A stretch of DNA of 64,000 bases from Candidatus Latescibacterota bacterium (GTDB lineage Bacteria; JAAXHH01), in contig JAJEAN010000001.1 in the NCBI GenBank assembly GCA_022822725.1, positions 1-64,000 on the forward strand. The letters are read 5' to 3'. Positions 42,620 through 53,000 of the stretch are shown here, one piece after another. The stretch's first letter is position 1, and each line of letters opens with the position of its first letter. The notes beneath the pieces were generated by a model that saw nothing but the letters and a program-made list of their open reading frames with translations, was not told the DNA's origin and ran no database searches. A program made the translations under genes and the position numbers.

Positions 42620-43184
42620 GACCGTCTCCGCGTCCGATGGGGACGAACGGCTGCTCGCCGCCCTCGAGGCGCAGCGCGCGCTCTATCCCGCGGAGTACGA
42701 CACGCCCGTGCACCCCACCGACGACGGCACTTCCGGCATCGTGGCGTCCCATTCGCTGATCCCGGAAGCGCTGCACCACGCCTTCGCCACCTTCGGGGTG
42801 TTGCTGTCGCCGGATCTGCCGCTGAGCCGCCGGCAGCACGAGATGATTTCGACCATCGTTTCGTCGAGAAACCGATGTGTTTACTGAATTGATTCGCACG
42901 CAGAGTTTCTGCGTCGGGTCACGTTGGACAGCGAACTGGTCGAAGCGATCAAGTACGACTACGACAGGGCGCCGCTGAGCGCGCAGGACCGGGCGATGCT
43001 GGATTTCGCCGTCCGGATTACCGAGGATGCCACGCAGATCCGGAAGGCCGATCTCGAAGGACTTCGGTCCGTGGGGTTCGACGACGTCGCCATCCTGCAG
43101 ATCACGCTGATCGCGTCGTGGTTCAATTACATCAACCGCGTCGCGGACGCCCTGGGGATCGGGCGGGACGAGGACGATTCCTGA
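42606..43184 (+). CDS. AhpD-like peroxidase-family selenoprotein (TGA = Sec94, CxxU)
   Basis: Read through the in-frame TGA at 42885-42887, this frame gives a 192-residue member of the AhpD/carboxymuconolactone-decarboxylase family of peroxidase-related enzymes. Homologues carry CxYCxxxH at the active site; here it reads NRCVYU then IDSH, so TGA replaces the second (peroxide-side) cysteine. Sequence on both sides fits one domain without gap: [15 protein letters not shown] before, [20 protein letters not shown] and [13 protein letters not shown] after. A hairpin with a GT-containing loop lies ten bases past the TGA. It probably reduces peroxides. Start ATG 42606 follows AGGAGAAGACC and overlaps the permease. 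The alternative is a nonsense mutation splitting the gene. Confidence 0.85.
42898..42914 (+). promoter_or_regulatory. Candidate bacterial SECIS hairpin
   Basis: ACGCAG (42898-42903), loop AGTTT, CTGCGT (42909-42914): a perfect six-base stem with a five-base loop containing GT, ten bases downstream of the in-frame TGA. Position and loop fit bacterial SECIS elements recognised by SelB. Only this short stem is certain. Confidence 0.7.
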
Positions 43185-43277
43185 GACGCCTCCTTGTCGA
43201 TAGCGGGTCGACAACAGCTTTCGGGCGCGGTTGACGGAACCGGACTGGCGTTGACTGACCTGCGGGAAAGGCCCGGC

Positions 43278-45455
43278 CTACGCGTCTTCCGTCAGCACGT
43301 ACCCATAGAGGTCGCGACTGAGACCGGGCACATCAGATTCCAGGTCACGTCGCTGGGCAGGTGTGAGCTTCATGGTTACGCAGGGCTCTTCCACTACGGC
43401 CCTGGAAGAGGGCCGGCGCAATTCGAACGCGGCCCTGGGCTCGATTATATTACCGGGACCGTACTGGCAAAGCCGCGCACCCATACCGTCGTAGACCGAA
43501 ACCCTGCCACTTACGACAAGCTGCATCCCGTCGTGTAGATTGCGCGGTCCGGCAAGCAAATCCCCCGCATCATATTCGCACTTTTCCAGCCAGGGCGTGA
43601 GTTGCTCGACCAGGAGCTCGAAGCGGATCTGCCGGTCGAGATGGTCTTCCATTTCATCGCCCACGAGACTCAGCAGATCGGTCGACTCGTCATCCGAAGA
43701 AACGTTCCGGTTCCCGCCCTCAGACGCGATGATTTCGTCTTCGCATCGTTCCAGCGCATGGTCCAGGTTTTTTTCGAACCAGACCCTGTGCCGTAACACG
43801 GCTGGAAGGTCATGAGCGAGACTGGACTCAAGCCGCGGGGGAGGGGCGGCGAATACGACCCGTACCCCGCTGGACCTGGAAGTATGGAGAAACATGCACA
43901 GCGTGTTGACCGCGGAGGCATCGAACCACTCGACCTGGGTGCAGTCGAGCACGATGAACGTCGGGGCAGGCGACTGTCCCATGATTTTCTTAAGTTGATT
44001 CATCAGCCGGTAATTGATGACGAAATACATGTAGCCGGTCAGCCGGACAATCTTGATCCGCTCCGCATGCACCAGAAGAATGCCCCGGTCGGGTATGGAC
44101 CGGACCTTGGCGCTGCGGTGATCTGTGCCGGACTCCACGGACATGACCGGTTCCAGCCGTACGAGATGGAAAGCCAGGGGACAGAGGCTGGCAAGCATCC
44201 CGATTCCTACGCCTTCGACAAAACCGAAGACGGCGATCGCCAGGGCCATGAGGATGATGACCCCATGTTCCATCCCGCTGACCTTCCGGCGGACTTGAAA
44301 CACCCAGTTGTTCAGCAGATCGACGCCAATGAAGAACAAAAGCCCGCCCGTCAACGATATGGGGATCAACTCCAGGACCGCGCTGCCGAAGATCAGGGTC
44401 ATCCCTAACCACAGGGAGGTCAGTACGCCCGTCCACGGCGTGTCGGCACCCAGCTTCTGCGATGTCGATGACAGTACTGGGAAGTGTATACCCGGGGGAC
44501 TGCCGGCCACCCCGGCAACGATGCCCGCCGCGCCGGCCACGCGGAATTCTCTGTCGAGGTCGATTTCCTTTCCGGAAGCCACCTCCATGATATTCGAATT
44601 CAAAAGCAGGCAAAGCACCATGAGCAATGCCACGACGATGACCGCCGGAATCTGTTCCCAGACCACGTTCCAGTCCACGAAGCTGAAGTCATCCAGGGCG
44701 AACGCGGGCCACAGACCGCTGGTTACCCCGCCTCCGGACCACAGGAGATCGGCCGATTTGGCCGTTTCTATCGAAATGTCGAAAGCGAACAGCACCAGGT
44801 GAAAAATGCCCGTAAGGACCAGAAAACTCATAATCAGTATGGGAATGGCATTGCCGCGTCGCGTAACGAGCAACAGTATGACCCCGAAGGCGATACCAGG
44901 TACCCATTTCCAGATTACATCGGCATCGAAAAGGCGGGGTAATGCCTGCCACTCAAGCGACGTCGAACTCATCATGGACAGGGAAGCCATGCAGAGAATC
45001 CAGCCGAACCCGGCGAAACACCCGGCCGCGACCGGATAGGGGACGAAACGCAGCATGTAGGACAGCCGGCTTATACCGATCCAGAAGAAGATCAGGCCTG
45101 TAATAACACCGGTGAGTATCATCAGGATGACCATGGTCATATAGGTCGCTTCGGCAGGCGCGCTCATCATGCTCGCTCCGACAGCGGCGCTCATGGTTGC
45201 GAACGCCACGGCGGCGATTTCGTGCGGACCGGCGAGCACGCCGCGGTTGCTGCCGGCCAGGGAGAACAACAGGCAGGAGATAAGCGAACTGAATATCAAC
45301 AGGCCGGTCCCGGGCAAGGCGAACGATTGAAGCGGACCGTGGAAGATGAGTTCCGAAAGCGCAAAACTATAGGGAATGAGGACCAGGGTCATGATCAGGC
45401 TGGCAAACGTCGCCTGCTTCCACTGGTTCGTTAACGAATGTACCAGATCAGTCAT
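43278..45455 (-). CDS. SulP-type anion transporter with STAS and cNMP-like domains
   Basis: This 725-residue protein has residues ~1-415 forming the SulP/SLC26 membrane domain (IPYSFALSELIFHGPLQSFALPG at TM1 region, VLAGPHEIAAVAF, VPYPVAAGCFAGFG, SPPGIHFPVLSST). Residues ~440-560 are a STAS domain (TFIVLDCTQVEWFDASAVNTL), and the C-terminus is a cyclic-nucleotide-binding-like fold (YDAGDLLAGPRNLHDGMQLV ... YGPGNIIE). It is probably a sulfate, bicarbonate or organic-anion transporter under cytoplasmic control. It is convergent with the AhpD-like gene. Confidence 0.9.
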   Translation of the reverse strand: MTDLVHSLTNQWKQATFASLIMTLVLIPYSFALSELIFHGPLQSFALPGTGLLIFSSLISCLLFSLAGSNRGVLAGPHEIAAVAFATMSAAVGASMMSAPAEATYMTMVILMILTGVITGLIFFWIGISRLSYMLRFVPYPVAAGCFAGFGWILCMASLSMMSSTSLEWQALPRLFDADVIWKWVPGIAFGVILLLVTRRGNAIPILIMSFLVLTGIFHLVLFAFDISIETAKSADLLWSGGGVTSGLWPAFALDDFSFVDWNVVWEQIPAVIVVALLMVLCLLLNSNIMEVASGKEIDLDREFRVAGAAGIVAGVAGSPPGIHFPVLSSTSQKLGADTPWTGVLTSLWLGMTLIFGSAVLELIPISLTGGLLFFIGVDLLNNWVFQVRRKVSGMEHGVIILMALAIAVFGFVEGVGIGMLASLCPLAFHLVRLEPVMSVESGTDHRSAKVRSIPDRGILLVHAERIKIVRLTGYMYFVINYRLMNQLKKIMGQSPAPTFIVLDCTQVEWFDASAVNTLCMFLHTSRSSGVRVVFAAPPPRLESSLAHDLPAVLRHRVWFEKNLDHALERCEDEIIASEGGNRNVSSDDESTDLLSLVGDEMEDHLDRQIRFELLVEQLTPWLEKCEYDAGDLLAGPRNLHDGMQLVVSGRVSVYDGMGARLCQYGPGNIIEPRAAFELRRPSSRAVVEEPCVTMKLTPAQRRDLESDVPGLSRDLYGYVLTEDA

Positions 45456-45919
45456 CCTGCGTTCCCGTTCGGCTTAAAAGCGCTCTTGGTCTGCCAACCC
45501 TGGCAACCGGGTGAGTACCGGCGAAACAGGCTCCGGTTCCGGCTTCTGCTTCGGTTACAGCTTCTGCTCCGGCGCCTGCGCGGACTGGTTCTTGCCAATA
45601 TAATGAAAGGTCCTTCGTGGCTACCTGGCATTTTATACCAAGTTGATCATATTGCCTGCCGGAATATCACCGTTTTATTATATTCAGGTATATGAGAACT
45701 ATAAAGAAATTTTATGACGATTCAGTTACGGACAGTACACAAGGCCGTGACAATGACGTATTTTACAATCCGCAGAAACACTCCTGTATCGCGTTCGAAG
45801 ACTGAAGGCGCCTGATAGACAACATGTTCACGGCGGCGGGTTGCCCGGATCAACTGCAGCAGGTTGCCCGGATCAACGCCGCCGACCCACTTTCTCGCAC
45901 TCATAAAGGAGCATCACCC
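45456..45919. other. Divergent intergenic region
   Basis: This 464-base region lies between the leftward SulP gene and the rightward oxidoreductase. It has a GC-rich part with CTTCTGCTNCGG-type repeats (45530-45590). An AT-rich stretch (45600-45780) follows, with several TATAAT-like hexamers where both promoters probably lie. No gene is seen. Confidence 0.6.
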
Positions 45920-46972
45920 GTGTCCAACCTGCGTGTCGGCATCATCGGACTGGGCGGTATCGCCCGTCCCCACTGCGAGGCCATTTCGAACCAGGACGGC
46001 GTGGAGATCGTGGCGGTCGCGGATCTTCTCGAGGAAAAGCGTCGCGAATACATGGACAAGTATGACATTCCCAGGGGCTACGCCACCCACACGGAGTTGC
46101 TGGCGGATGACGACGTCGAAGCGGTGGCCATCGTCCTGGGCCACCAGTTGCACCACCGCCTGACCGTGGACGCCTGCAATGCGGGCAAGCACGTCCTGGT
46201 TGAAAAGCCAATGGCCATCAGCCTGGACCAGTGCGACGACATGATCGCGGCCGCCGCGGCCAACGGCGTCAAGCTCATGGTGGGCCTGACGCAGCACTTC
46301 TACGGCACCAGCGTCAAGGCCAAGGAAATCCTGGACTCCGGCGAACTGGGACCGGCCATCACGGGGGTGTGCTACATGTCGAAGAACTGGGGGTACGGCA
46401 GCCGCAGGCCCCAGTACCGCAGCCGGTTCCACGGCGGCGGCATGTGGATGACCAACGGGGTCCACGTGGTGGACCGGCTTTCCTGGGTCATGGCCTCGCA
46501 GGCGGTCTCGGTCTCCGCCAACATCGGAAACCGGGCGCACTACCAGGCCGCGGACGATTCCGCCACGGCCTTCATCCGCTACAAGAACGGCACGTCGGGC
46601 GTGGCGGTGGCCGTGGGCTACGCCGACGGCGGCCCCAACCACGAGTGCCAGGTGATCTGCGCCAACGGTTCGCTGCGCTTCTGCGAGTCCGGCGAGAAGT
46701 ACGTCAGGGTGGGCAGGGACAACAAGTGGGAGGACGTGCCCTTCGACGACCCGCCTCATCCCATGTATAACGAGTGGAAGGGATTCGTCGAGTCGGTCCG
46801 CAAGGATATCGAACCACCGACGCCGGGGGAATGGGGCCGCCACGTCATGGAGATCCTGTTCGCCGCGGAGCAGTCTTCCATTTCCGGCCGCGAGGTGCCG
46901 CTGGCCAGCGGGGGACAGTGGACCCACCAGCAGTCCGGTTCACCGGTCAGCATCGATCACGGCTGGATCTGA
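45920..46972 (+). CDS. Gfo/Idh/MocA family oxidoreductase
   Basis: This 350-residue enzyme starts with GTG 45920 after AAAGGAG. It has the Rossmann motif RVGIIGLGGIARPH, the conserved catalytic-loop EKP in HVLVEKPMA, and the family C-terminal fold with HGGGMWMTNGVHVVDRL. It probably oxidises a sugar, inositol or similar polyol with NAD(P). It is more canonical than the paralogue at 6549, which lacks EKP. Confidence 0.92.
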   Translation: MSNLRVGIIGLGGIARPHCEAISNQDGVEIVAVADLLEEKRREYMDKYDIPRGYATHTELLADDDVEAVAIVLGHQLHHRLTVDACNAGKHVLVEKPMAISLDQCDDMIAAAAANGVKLMVGLTQHFYGTSVKAKEILDSGELGPAITGVCYMSKNWGYGSRRPQYRSRFHGGGMWMTNGVHVVDRLSWVMASQAVSVSANIGNRAHYQAADDSATAFIRYKNGTSGVAVAVGYADGGPNHECQVICANGSLRFCESGEKYVRVGRDNKWEDVPFDDPPHPMYNEWKGFVESVRKDIEPPTPGEWGRHVMEILFAAEQSSISGREVPLASGGQWTHQQSGSPVSIDHGWI

Positions 46973-47061
46973 CGGTACTGATGCCCCTTCCCGCGCACTG
47001 TCCGGTCGTCACCTCTTCAGGGGCGCACGGGCCCACCGTGCACGGGCCCACCGCGCGGGCG

Positions 47062-48726
47062 TTAAGCGCCGGTATGCTCCACCACGGCCAGGGTAACGTC
47101 GTCACATTGCCGGGACCCCGCGGAAAACTCGAACACCGCCGTCATGACGGTGTCCTTCAAAGCTCCCGCATCCTGGCGCCGGTGTTTCGTCAGCAGGCAC
47201 TCGAGCCTTTGCTCCTCATACAGCTCGCCGTCGGCGTTGGCCGCCTCGGTGACGCCGTCGGTGTACATGACCAGCCTGGTCCCGGGTCCGAACCGTACCG
47301 CTTCCATCTCAAAGGAAACGGCGGCGATCCCCAGCGGCGGCGTAACGGAATGCAGCTTCTGAACCGGCCCTTCCCCCGCCAGGAGCATGGGCGGATTGTG
47401 CCCGGCGTTGCAGTACCGGAGGGTATCCGCCCGGGTATCGATCTCGGCGTGGAAGAAGGTGATGAACTGACTCACCGAGGAATGTTGGAGCATGTACTCG
47501 TTCAACCTGCCGACACGTTCAACCAGCGGTACACCGATGTCGATGAGGGTGGTAAGCATGGTCTTGCAGGCGACCATGAGCAGTGCGCTGGACGGGCCGT
47601 GTCCGGTCACGTCCGCGATCGTCACCGTCAGGACGTCCTCCCCATAGGGAATGAAGTCGTAATAATCCCCGCCGATCTCCTCGCAGGACACATGGGTGCC
47701 CGCGCATGCGAGAAGGTTGAAGGTATAGCTTTCTCCCGGCAGCAGCCCGGCCTGGATCTCACCGGCCAGGGCCAGTTCCTTGTCCAGCGCGCTCTTGGCC
47801 ACGGCGGCGTCGAACAGGCGCAGGTTGTCGGTCTTGATGGCGGTCAGGTTGGCCACCGCGCTCGACAGGCCGAGATGGTCCACGGTGAACTGCACGGACG
47901 GATCCGCGGAATCGAGATACAGCAGGCCGAACACCCGGTCTTCATGCCACAGGGGCACGCACAGTATGGACACCAGACCGCGGACGATCACGCTCTGGCG
48001 GTCTCTGAACCGCTCGTCCCCCAGGGCATTCGAAGTGATCGAGGCCATGCGGTTCTCCAGCGCCTGCTTCACCGCCGTCGTGCTGATCGAAATCGACCGG
48101 TCCTCGTAACCGGGCCGGGAGGCCAGCGTCTGGATTTCGAATTCATAGCCATCCCCGGTTTCAACGGGTTGGACGATCGCGCAGCAGTCCGCCTCCAGCC
48201 ATTCCAGCAGGCTTCGCGTCACGAGTGCTCCCAACTCGGCTTCGCTGCGGGCCGTCATGACCTCCTTGCTCAGTTCCGTGAGTTTCAACAGCCGGCTATC
48301 GGTTTCCTCGGGCTTGACGGCGGGTGTGCCGCCCGCCCTGCCCGCCATCGTGTAGGGAAGCTGATCCGCCCGGAATAGGGAGGGTTGCGCCTGGGGGCCG
48401 TCCTCCTTTGCCGCGGGCGCCGCCCCCGAGGGTGCTCCCGCCTCGAAGACCAGGATCGTCTGGCCGATCCGGATGCGGTCACCGGGCAGCAACGGGGCGG
48501 GCTCGCCACCAACGGGATGATCGTTGACGTAGGTCCCGTTCCGGCTGCCCAGATCCGCGATCACGTAGCCCGACGCCTCCGTTTCGATACGCGCATGAAG
48601 TTTCGAAACGCCCCGGTCGCCGCGAATGGCGATGTCGGCCTCGCCGGAACGGCCCAGGACAGTGACATCCCGCGACAGGGCATGTACTTGCGGGGTTTTG
48701 GCGTGCAGTAACTTCAGGTAGGGCAC
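47062..48726 (-). CDS. FHA-GAF-SpoIIE (PP2C) regulatory phosphatase
   Basis: This 554-residue protein starts with GTG. The N-terminal FHA domain (residues ~15-95: TVLGRSGEADIAI, SKLHARI, DLGSRNGTYVND) should bind phosphothreonine. The middle GAF domain is about residues 150-320. The C-terminal SpoIIE/RsbU-type PP2C phosphatase has EEIGGDYYDFI, TIADVTGHGPSSALLM and LVMYTDGVTEAAN. Metal-binding aspartates are present. This layout matches partner-switching sigma or anti-sigma regulators. It stands alone, so its target is unknown. Confidence 0.92.
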   Translation of the reverse strand: MPYLKLLHAKTPQVHALSRDVTVLGRSGEADIAIRGDRGVSKLHARIETEASGYVIADLGSRNGTYVNDHPVGGEPAPLLPGDRIRIGQTILVFEAGAPSGAAPAAKEDGPQAQPSLFRADQLPYTMAGRAGGTPAVKPEETDSRLLKLTELSKEVMTARSEAELGALVTRSLLEWLEADCCAIVQPVETGDGYEFEIQTLASRPGYEDRSISISTTAVKQALENRMASITSNALGDERFRDRQSVIVRGLVSILCVPLWHEDRVFGLLYLDSADPSVQFTVDHLGLSSAVANLTAIKTDNLRLFDAAVAKSALDKELALAGEIQAGLLPGESYTFNLLACAGTHVSCEEIGGDYYDFIPYGEDVLTVTIADVTGHGPSSALLMVACKTMLTTLIDIGVPLVERVGRLNEYMLQHSSVSQFITFFHAEIDTRADTLRYCNAGHNPPMLLAGEGPVQKLHSVTPPLGIAAVSFEMEAVRFGPGTRLVMYTDGVTEAANADGELYEEQRLECLLTKHRRQDAGALKDTVMTAVFEFSAGSRQCDDVTLAVVEHTGA

Positions 48727-48787
48727 GGGCCTGCTCCGATTCGCACGATTTAAGCTGGATACCCGGCGGCGCCAGGAGTCATCGGGA

Positions 48788-48861
48788 CTATGGCCGCGGT
48801 TCGGGCGCCATCGGGCCTATGACCGCGGTTCAGGCACCATCAGACTATGACCGCGGTTCGT
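48788..48861 (+). repeat. Three ~29-nt tandem repeats reaching into a stop codon
   Basis: CTATGRCCGCGGTTCRGGC units begin at 48788, 48817 and 48845. The last covers the stop codon and final codons (EPRS) of the leftward alcohol dehydrogenase. Confidence 0.85.
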
Positions 48862-50080
48862 TCCTCAGGTCGAAGGCTACCTTGACGGCGCCTTGCCGGC
48901 CGGCCTCCATCGCCCGTCCGATGGCCTTCCGATAGTCCTTCAGGGGGAAGAGATCCGTCACGAGGGGTTCAAGGCCGACCGCCCCCGACGCGATCAGGTC
49001 CATGGCCAGGTCGAAGGTCCGCACGGATCGGCCTTCATGTTCCTCCGTCCCGTAGGCGTAGGCCCCCTGCACCTTCAATTCCTTGTACCACACCGCCGTC
49101 CAGTCGATCCCGGCGGGAATGCCCGGCATGCCCACCACACTGACGCCGCCGCCGGAGCCGGTCAACCGGAGCGCGTCGTCGATGGTGCGCGACGAGCCCA
49201 CGCAGTCGAAGGTCCGGTGCACGCCGCCGATGAATACGGGCCGCCCGATTTCGGGCCGGTGGATCTCCGCCCCGGTCACTTCGCTGACCGTATCGTAGAG
49301 GTTTTCGCCCCGGCCGATGACACGGTCGGCGCCGAGGGCGGACGCCAGGGCCTGCTGATGGGGATATCGCGCGGCGGCGAGGATGCGGCACTTCCCGCCC
49401 AGGGCGCGGATGGCCGCGATGGTGAGCAGTCCGATGGCGCCGCAACCGATCACCAGGATGGTCTCGTCGTCACCGGGGAAAGACTTCAGCACGGCGTGCA
49501 GACAGCAACTGAAGGGTTCGACCAGGACCGCTTCCTCGTCGGAAAGCCTGTCGGGCACCCGGTGGGCCTGGAAGGGGTGCGCCACCAGGGACGTACTCCA
49601 CCCACCGCCCGTGTCCCTGCAGTACCCGGTCTGTATCCCGGGGGAAATGTCGCCATGCATGACCATCTCGCACAGCCCGAAATCGCCTGCCCGGCACATA
49701 GGGCAGGGCGGGTGGATACCACGGACGGCACAGCAGAGGCCGGGTTCGATCACCACGCGGTCTCCCCGGGAAACGTCCCTGGGACCGGAACCGGTCTCCA
49801 CGACCTCGCCCACCACTTCGTGGCCCAGTACGAAAGGCGAGGAGATCAAGGGCGAGAAATAGGGGCTGCCCTTCGCCCGTATGGTGGAAAGATCCGATCC
49901 ACAGATTCCGCTAAGGAGCGGCCTGACGCGCATCCATTCAGGCGTCGGAAGCGCCGGGGGATCGACGTCCGCCATGCGTATGCACGACAGCGCGCCGGTG
50001 GCCGAACCGGGGCGCCGATGGCCGAGGGTGCGGACGAACAGGTACCGGGGTACGCTCTTGATGTATTGTACGGCTTTCAT
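48845..50080 (-). CDS. Zinc-binding alcohol dehydrogenase (MDR family)
   Basis: This is a 411-residue medium-chain dehydrogenase. Catalytic-zinc motif GICGSDLS, GHEVVGEVVE and the structural-zinc region CPMCRAGDFGLC are present, as is the Rossmann motif VIGCGAIGLLTIAAI. ATG 50080 overlaps the stop of the upstream reductase fusion by four bases (ATGA), so the two are translationally coupled. Pairing an alcohol dehydrogenase with a fatty-acyl reductase suggests aldehyde/alcohol interconversion of a lipid-like product. A TTG-like upstream extension was rejected. Confidence 0.9.
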   Translation of the reverse strand: MKAVQYIKSVPRYLFVRTLGHRRPGSATGALSCIRMADVDPPALPTPEWMRVRPLLSGICGSDLSTIRAKGSPYFSPLISSPFVLGHEVVGEVVETGSGPRDVSRGDRVVIEPGLCCAVRGIHPPCPMCRAGDFGLCEMVMHGDISPGIQTGYCRDTGGGWSTSLVAHPFQAHRVPDRLSDEEAVLVEPFSCCLHAVLKSFPGDDETILVIGCGAIGLLTIAAIRALGGKCRILAAARYPHQQALASALGADRVIGRGENLYDTVSEVTGAEIHRPEIGRPVFIGGVHRTFDCVGSSRTIDDALRLTGSGGGVSVVGMPGIPAGIDWTAVWYKELKVQGAYAYGTEEHEGRSVRTFDLAMDLIASGAVGLEPLVTDLFPLKDYRKAIGRAMEAGRQGAVKVAFDLRNEPRS

Positions 50081-53000
50081 GCATGGGTCCAGTGCACGAC
50101 TTCCCATCCACCGGCTTCCGCGGCTTTCTTCAGCTTCCCGCCCGGGTTCACGGCGACGGCGTGCCCTACCACGCTCAACATGGGCTCGTCCGAACCGCTG
50201 TCGGCATAGGCGTAGCTCCGGGACAGGTCGATACCGCGGCGTTCGGCGTAATCCCGGACGATACGGGCCTTTGCCTCGTCCCCGATGGGCGGGCCTTCCG
50301 TCTCGCCGGTCAGCCGGCCCTCGTCTTCCTTCATGGACAGGGCGATGAGGTCGTCCGCCTTGGTGTATTCCGCCAACGGCTCCATGACGAAATCCAGGGA
50401 CCCGGTGACCAGGACCACGCGCTCGCCCCGTTGCTGGTGCGCCCGTATGCGGTCTACGGCGCCGGCGAACATGCGCGGACGCATGACTTCCTCGAAAAGC
50501 CGCTCGCTCCGGGATACGCAGTCCCCGCGTTTGAAGCCCCGGTACTGCCGGTAGAACGACTGGATGAAACGGCTTCTGCTGATCTTGTCCAGGACGATGT
50601 AATAGAGGATTTTCGGCAGGAATCCGATGGTCCAGAGGAGGCGCCGCGGGGCGGAATAACCCCAGGTCCTGTAAAAAGCGTAATAGTGTACGATCGTAGC
50701 GTCCACGATGGTGCCGTCCACGTCGAAGAAGGCCGTCGCGGCGTGTTCCCGGCCGTTACCGGCGCGTCCCGTCCGCCGGCCGGCCGATCCTTCCGGCCTG
50801 CCTTGCGCGGACCCGCCCGGTCGGTCCGGCGCCGACCCGCCCAGTTGCGCGGTGCGGCCCAGGCGGACCGGGCGTTCGATGCGGTCCAGGCGGTCCGCGA
50901 TATACAGGTATCCGTCCCGGTCGATGCGCCCTATATCCCCGGTGTGAAGCCACCCGCCGCGAAGGCGGTTCTCCGTCGCCGCGGGGTTCCTGTAGTACCC
51001 CTGCATGACGTTTTTTCCGCGCACGACGATCTCGCCGTTGCCTTCGTTGTCGGGGGCCTGGATTTCAACATCCACCGCCGGCAGGGCCACGCCGACGGAG
51101 GAGGGCTTGCTTCGGTCCATGGGATTGACGGTCACGACCGGGGCCGCTTCCGTGAGCCCGTATCCCTCGTGTATCGTCAGGCCGATCTCCCGGTAGGCGT
51201 GGTACAGATCCGAATCGAGCGTGCCGCCTCCGCTGACCAGCAGCCGCATACGGGAAACGACGCCTTCGCCGTTCTTAGCGGCCGTTTGCCGCAGTGACCC
51301 GTGCAACAGCCCGAATATCCGGGGCGCCGCGATCAGGCAGTTGACCCCCGTTTCATCCATCAGGCCGACCAGGGACCGCGGCCGTACCGACGCGGTATAG
51401 GTAATGGTCGCCCCCGCGTAGAACGGCATGAGGAAGCCGCCCGTAAACTCGAGGGCCTGGCTCATAGGGAGCAGGGACAGGAAATGGTCGGTCCGGTAGG
51501 CGCGAAGGATCTCGGCGAGGGACAGCAGATTCGAAACGAAGTTCCGGTGGGTCAGCACCACGCCGTGAGATTCGGCCGCCATGCCCCGGGTAAACATGAT
51601 GGCGGCCGGCGTATCGGGTTCCACCGGCGCCCATGGGGGCGGCTCCTCATTGAGGGTGACGGGCGACGCGGACCGTTGCGGCGCGTCGAACGGAAGTCCG
51701 TAGTTTTCGATATTCCAGAACATGACGTCGCCGCCGGGCTCCGCCGGTTCGCCGCCGGGCTCCGCCGACGCCGTAAGCAACGCGTGACCGGTTTCCGTGC
51801 AGAGGATGGCTTTCGATTCGGTAAACCGGGCTATGCGCCATACTTCCTGGGGCGTCGAGCGGCGGTCTACGGGCACGAGCACCGCCCCGGCCACCAACCC
51901 GGCGAAACAGGTGATGCCCCATTCGGGCCTGTTCTCAGAGAAGAGCAAGATCCGGTCGCCCGGATGCAAACCGCTGGACCGCCACTGCCAGCCGATGTGC
52001 CCGGCCAGGGCGAACACGTCCTTGAAGGAATAGCGGATCCAGCCATCGTTACGCTGCATCTGCAGCGCAGTCTTGTCGCCGTACATGTCCGCACTCTTGG
52101 CCAGGATGTCCGTCAGCGTGTCGAGATGGGGCAGGGCGTCTTCCCCGGCCCGGGCGAACCCGGAACGCTCCGCCACCTCCTCTTCTTCCGTGACCACGGG
52201 CTTCGGCTCATCGGTCTTCAGCACGTGGCGTTTCAGGCCGGGGATATGGATTTCCTGGAAATACGTCTTCCAGTGGATCCTGGAAACGTCGCCGTTGAAG
52301 AGCAACCGGTCCTCCGGATCCAGACGCTCGTGCAACCGGACCGTGCGGTCCGTTTCGAAGGTGCATTCGAGGGACGTGTAGGGACTGTAGATCGCTGCGT
52401 AGTAGAGCATGCGCGAGATCGCCGACTTCATCACGGCGATTCTGCGCTTCAGGTTGTTCAGCAGGGTGATCCGGTTGAAGCGGTTCAACGTCCACAACGC
52501 GGCGTTCAGGGGATAGACATAGCGCATGTTGTACCGGCGCCGGAACTGGCCTAGCGTCGGGTAGGTCCACCGCTGGATCGGTATGGGTTCGTTGTTCCGG
52601 TTCAGGCGCGGGTGCTTTTGAAAGTACTCGTATGAGTGTTCGAAGGCCTGGTGGAAGAGGACGGGATTCCTGTCGCCCGTCGATACGTGGTACACGCCGA
52701 TCCCGCCTTCCCGGGCCGTGTGCGCCATGGCCGCCAGGGTCGTGTTGGCCACGATGTCCACCGGGATGATGTCCACGATCATGTCCTTCTGGCCGGGGAA
52801 GTCCGGCAGGCGTCCCTTGCTCACCGCGTCGATGAGCGGGTCGGCCACCTTGAGCCCTTCGATCCATCCCGGTTCGGGGTCGACCAGCGCGCTTTCCACG
52901 ATGGAAGGCCGAATGATGGCCGTGGGCAGGTCGCCCCGGTGCTTGACGATCAGCTGCTCGCCCATGGCCTTCGTCAGGGTATAGCTGTCGTGCCACCCCC

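Noticed and set aside
42606-42887. Reading the AhpD-like gene as a truncated pseudogene plus a second gene at 42924
   Set aside because: The interruption is a single TGA at the active-site Cys, the flanking codons keep the frame and fit the family, and a SECIS-like hairpin follows. A nonsense mutation remains possible but is less likely.
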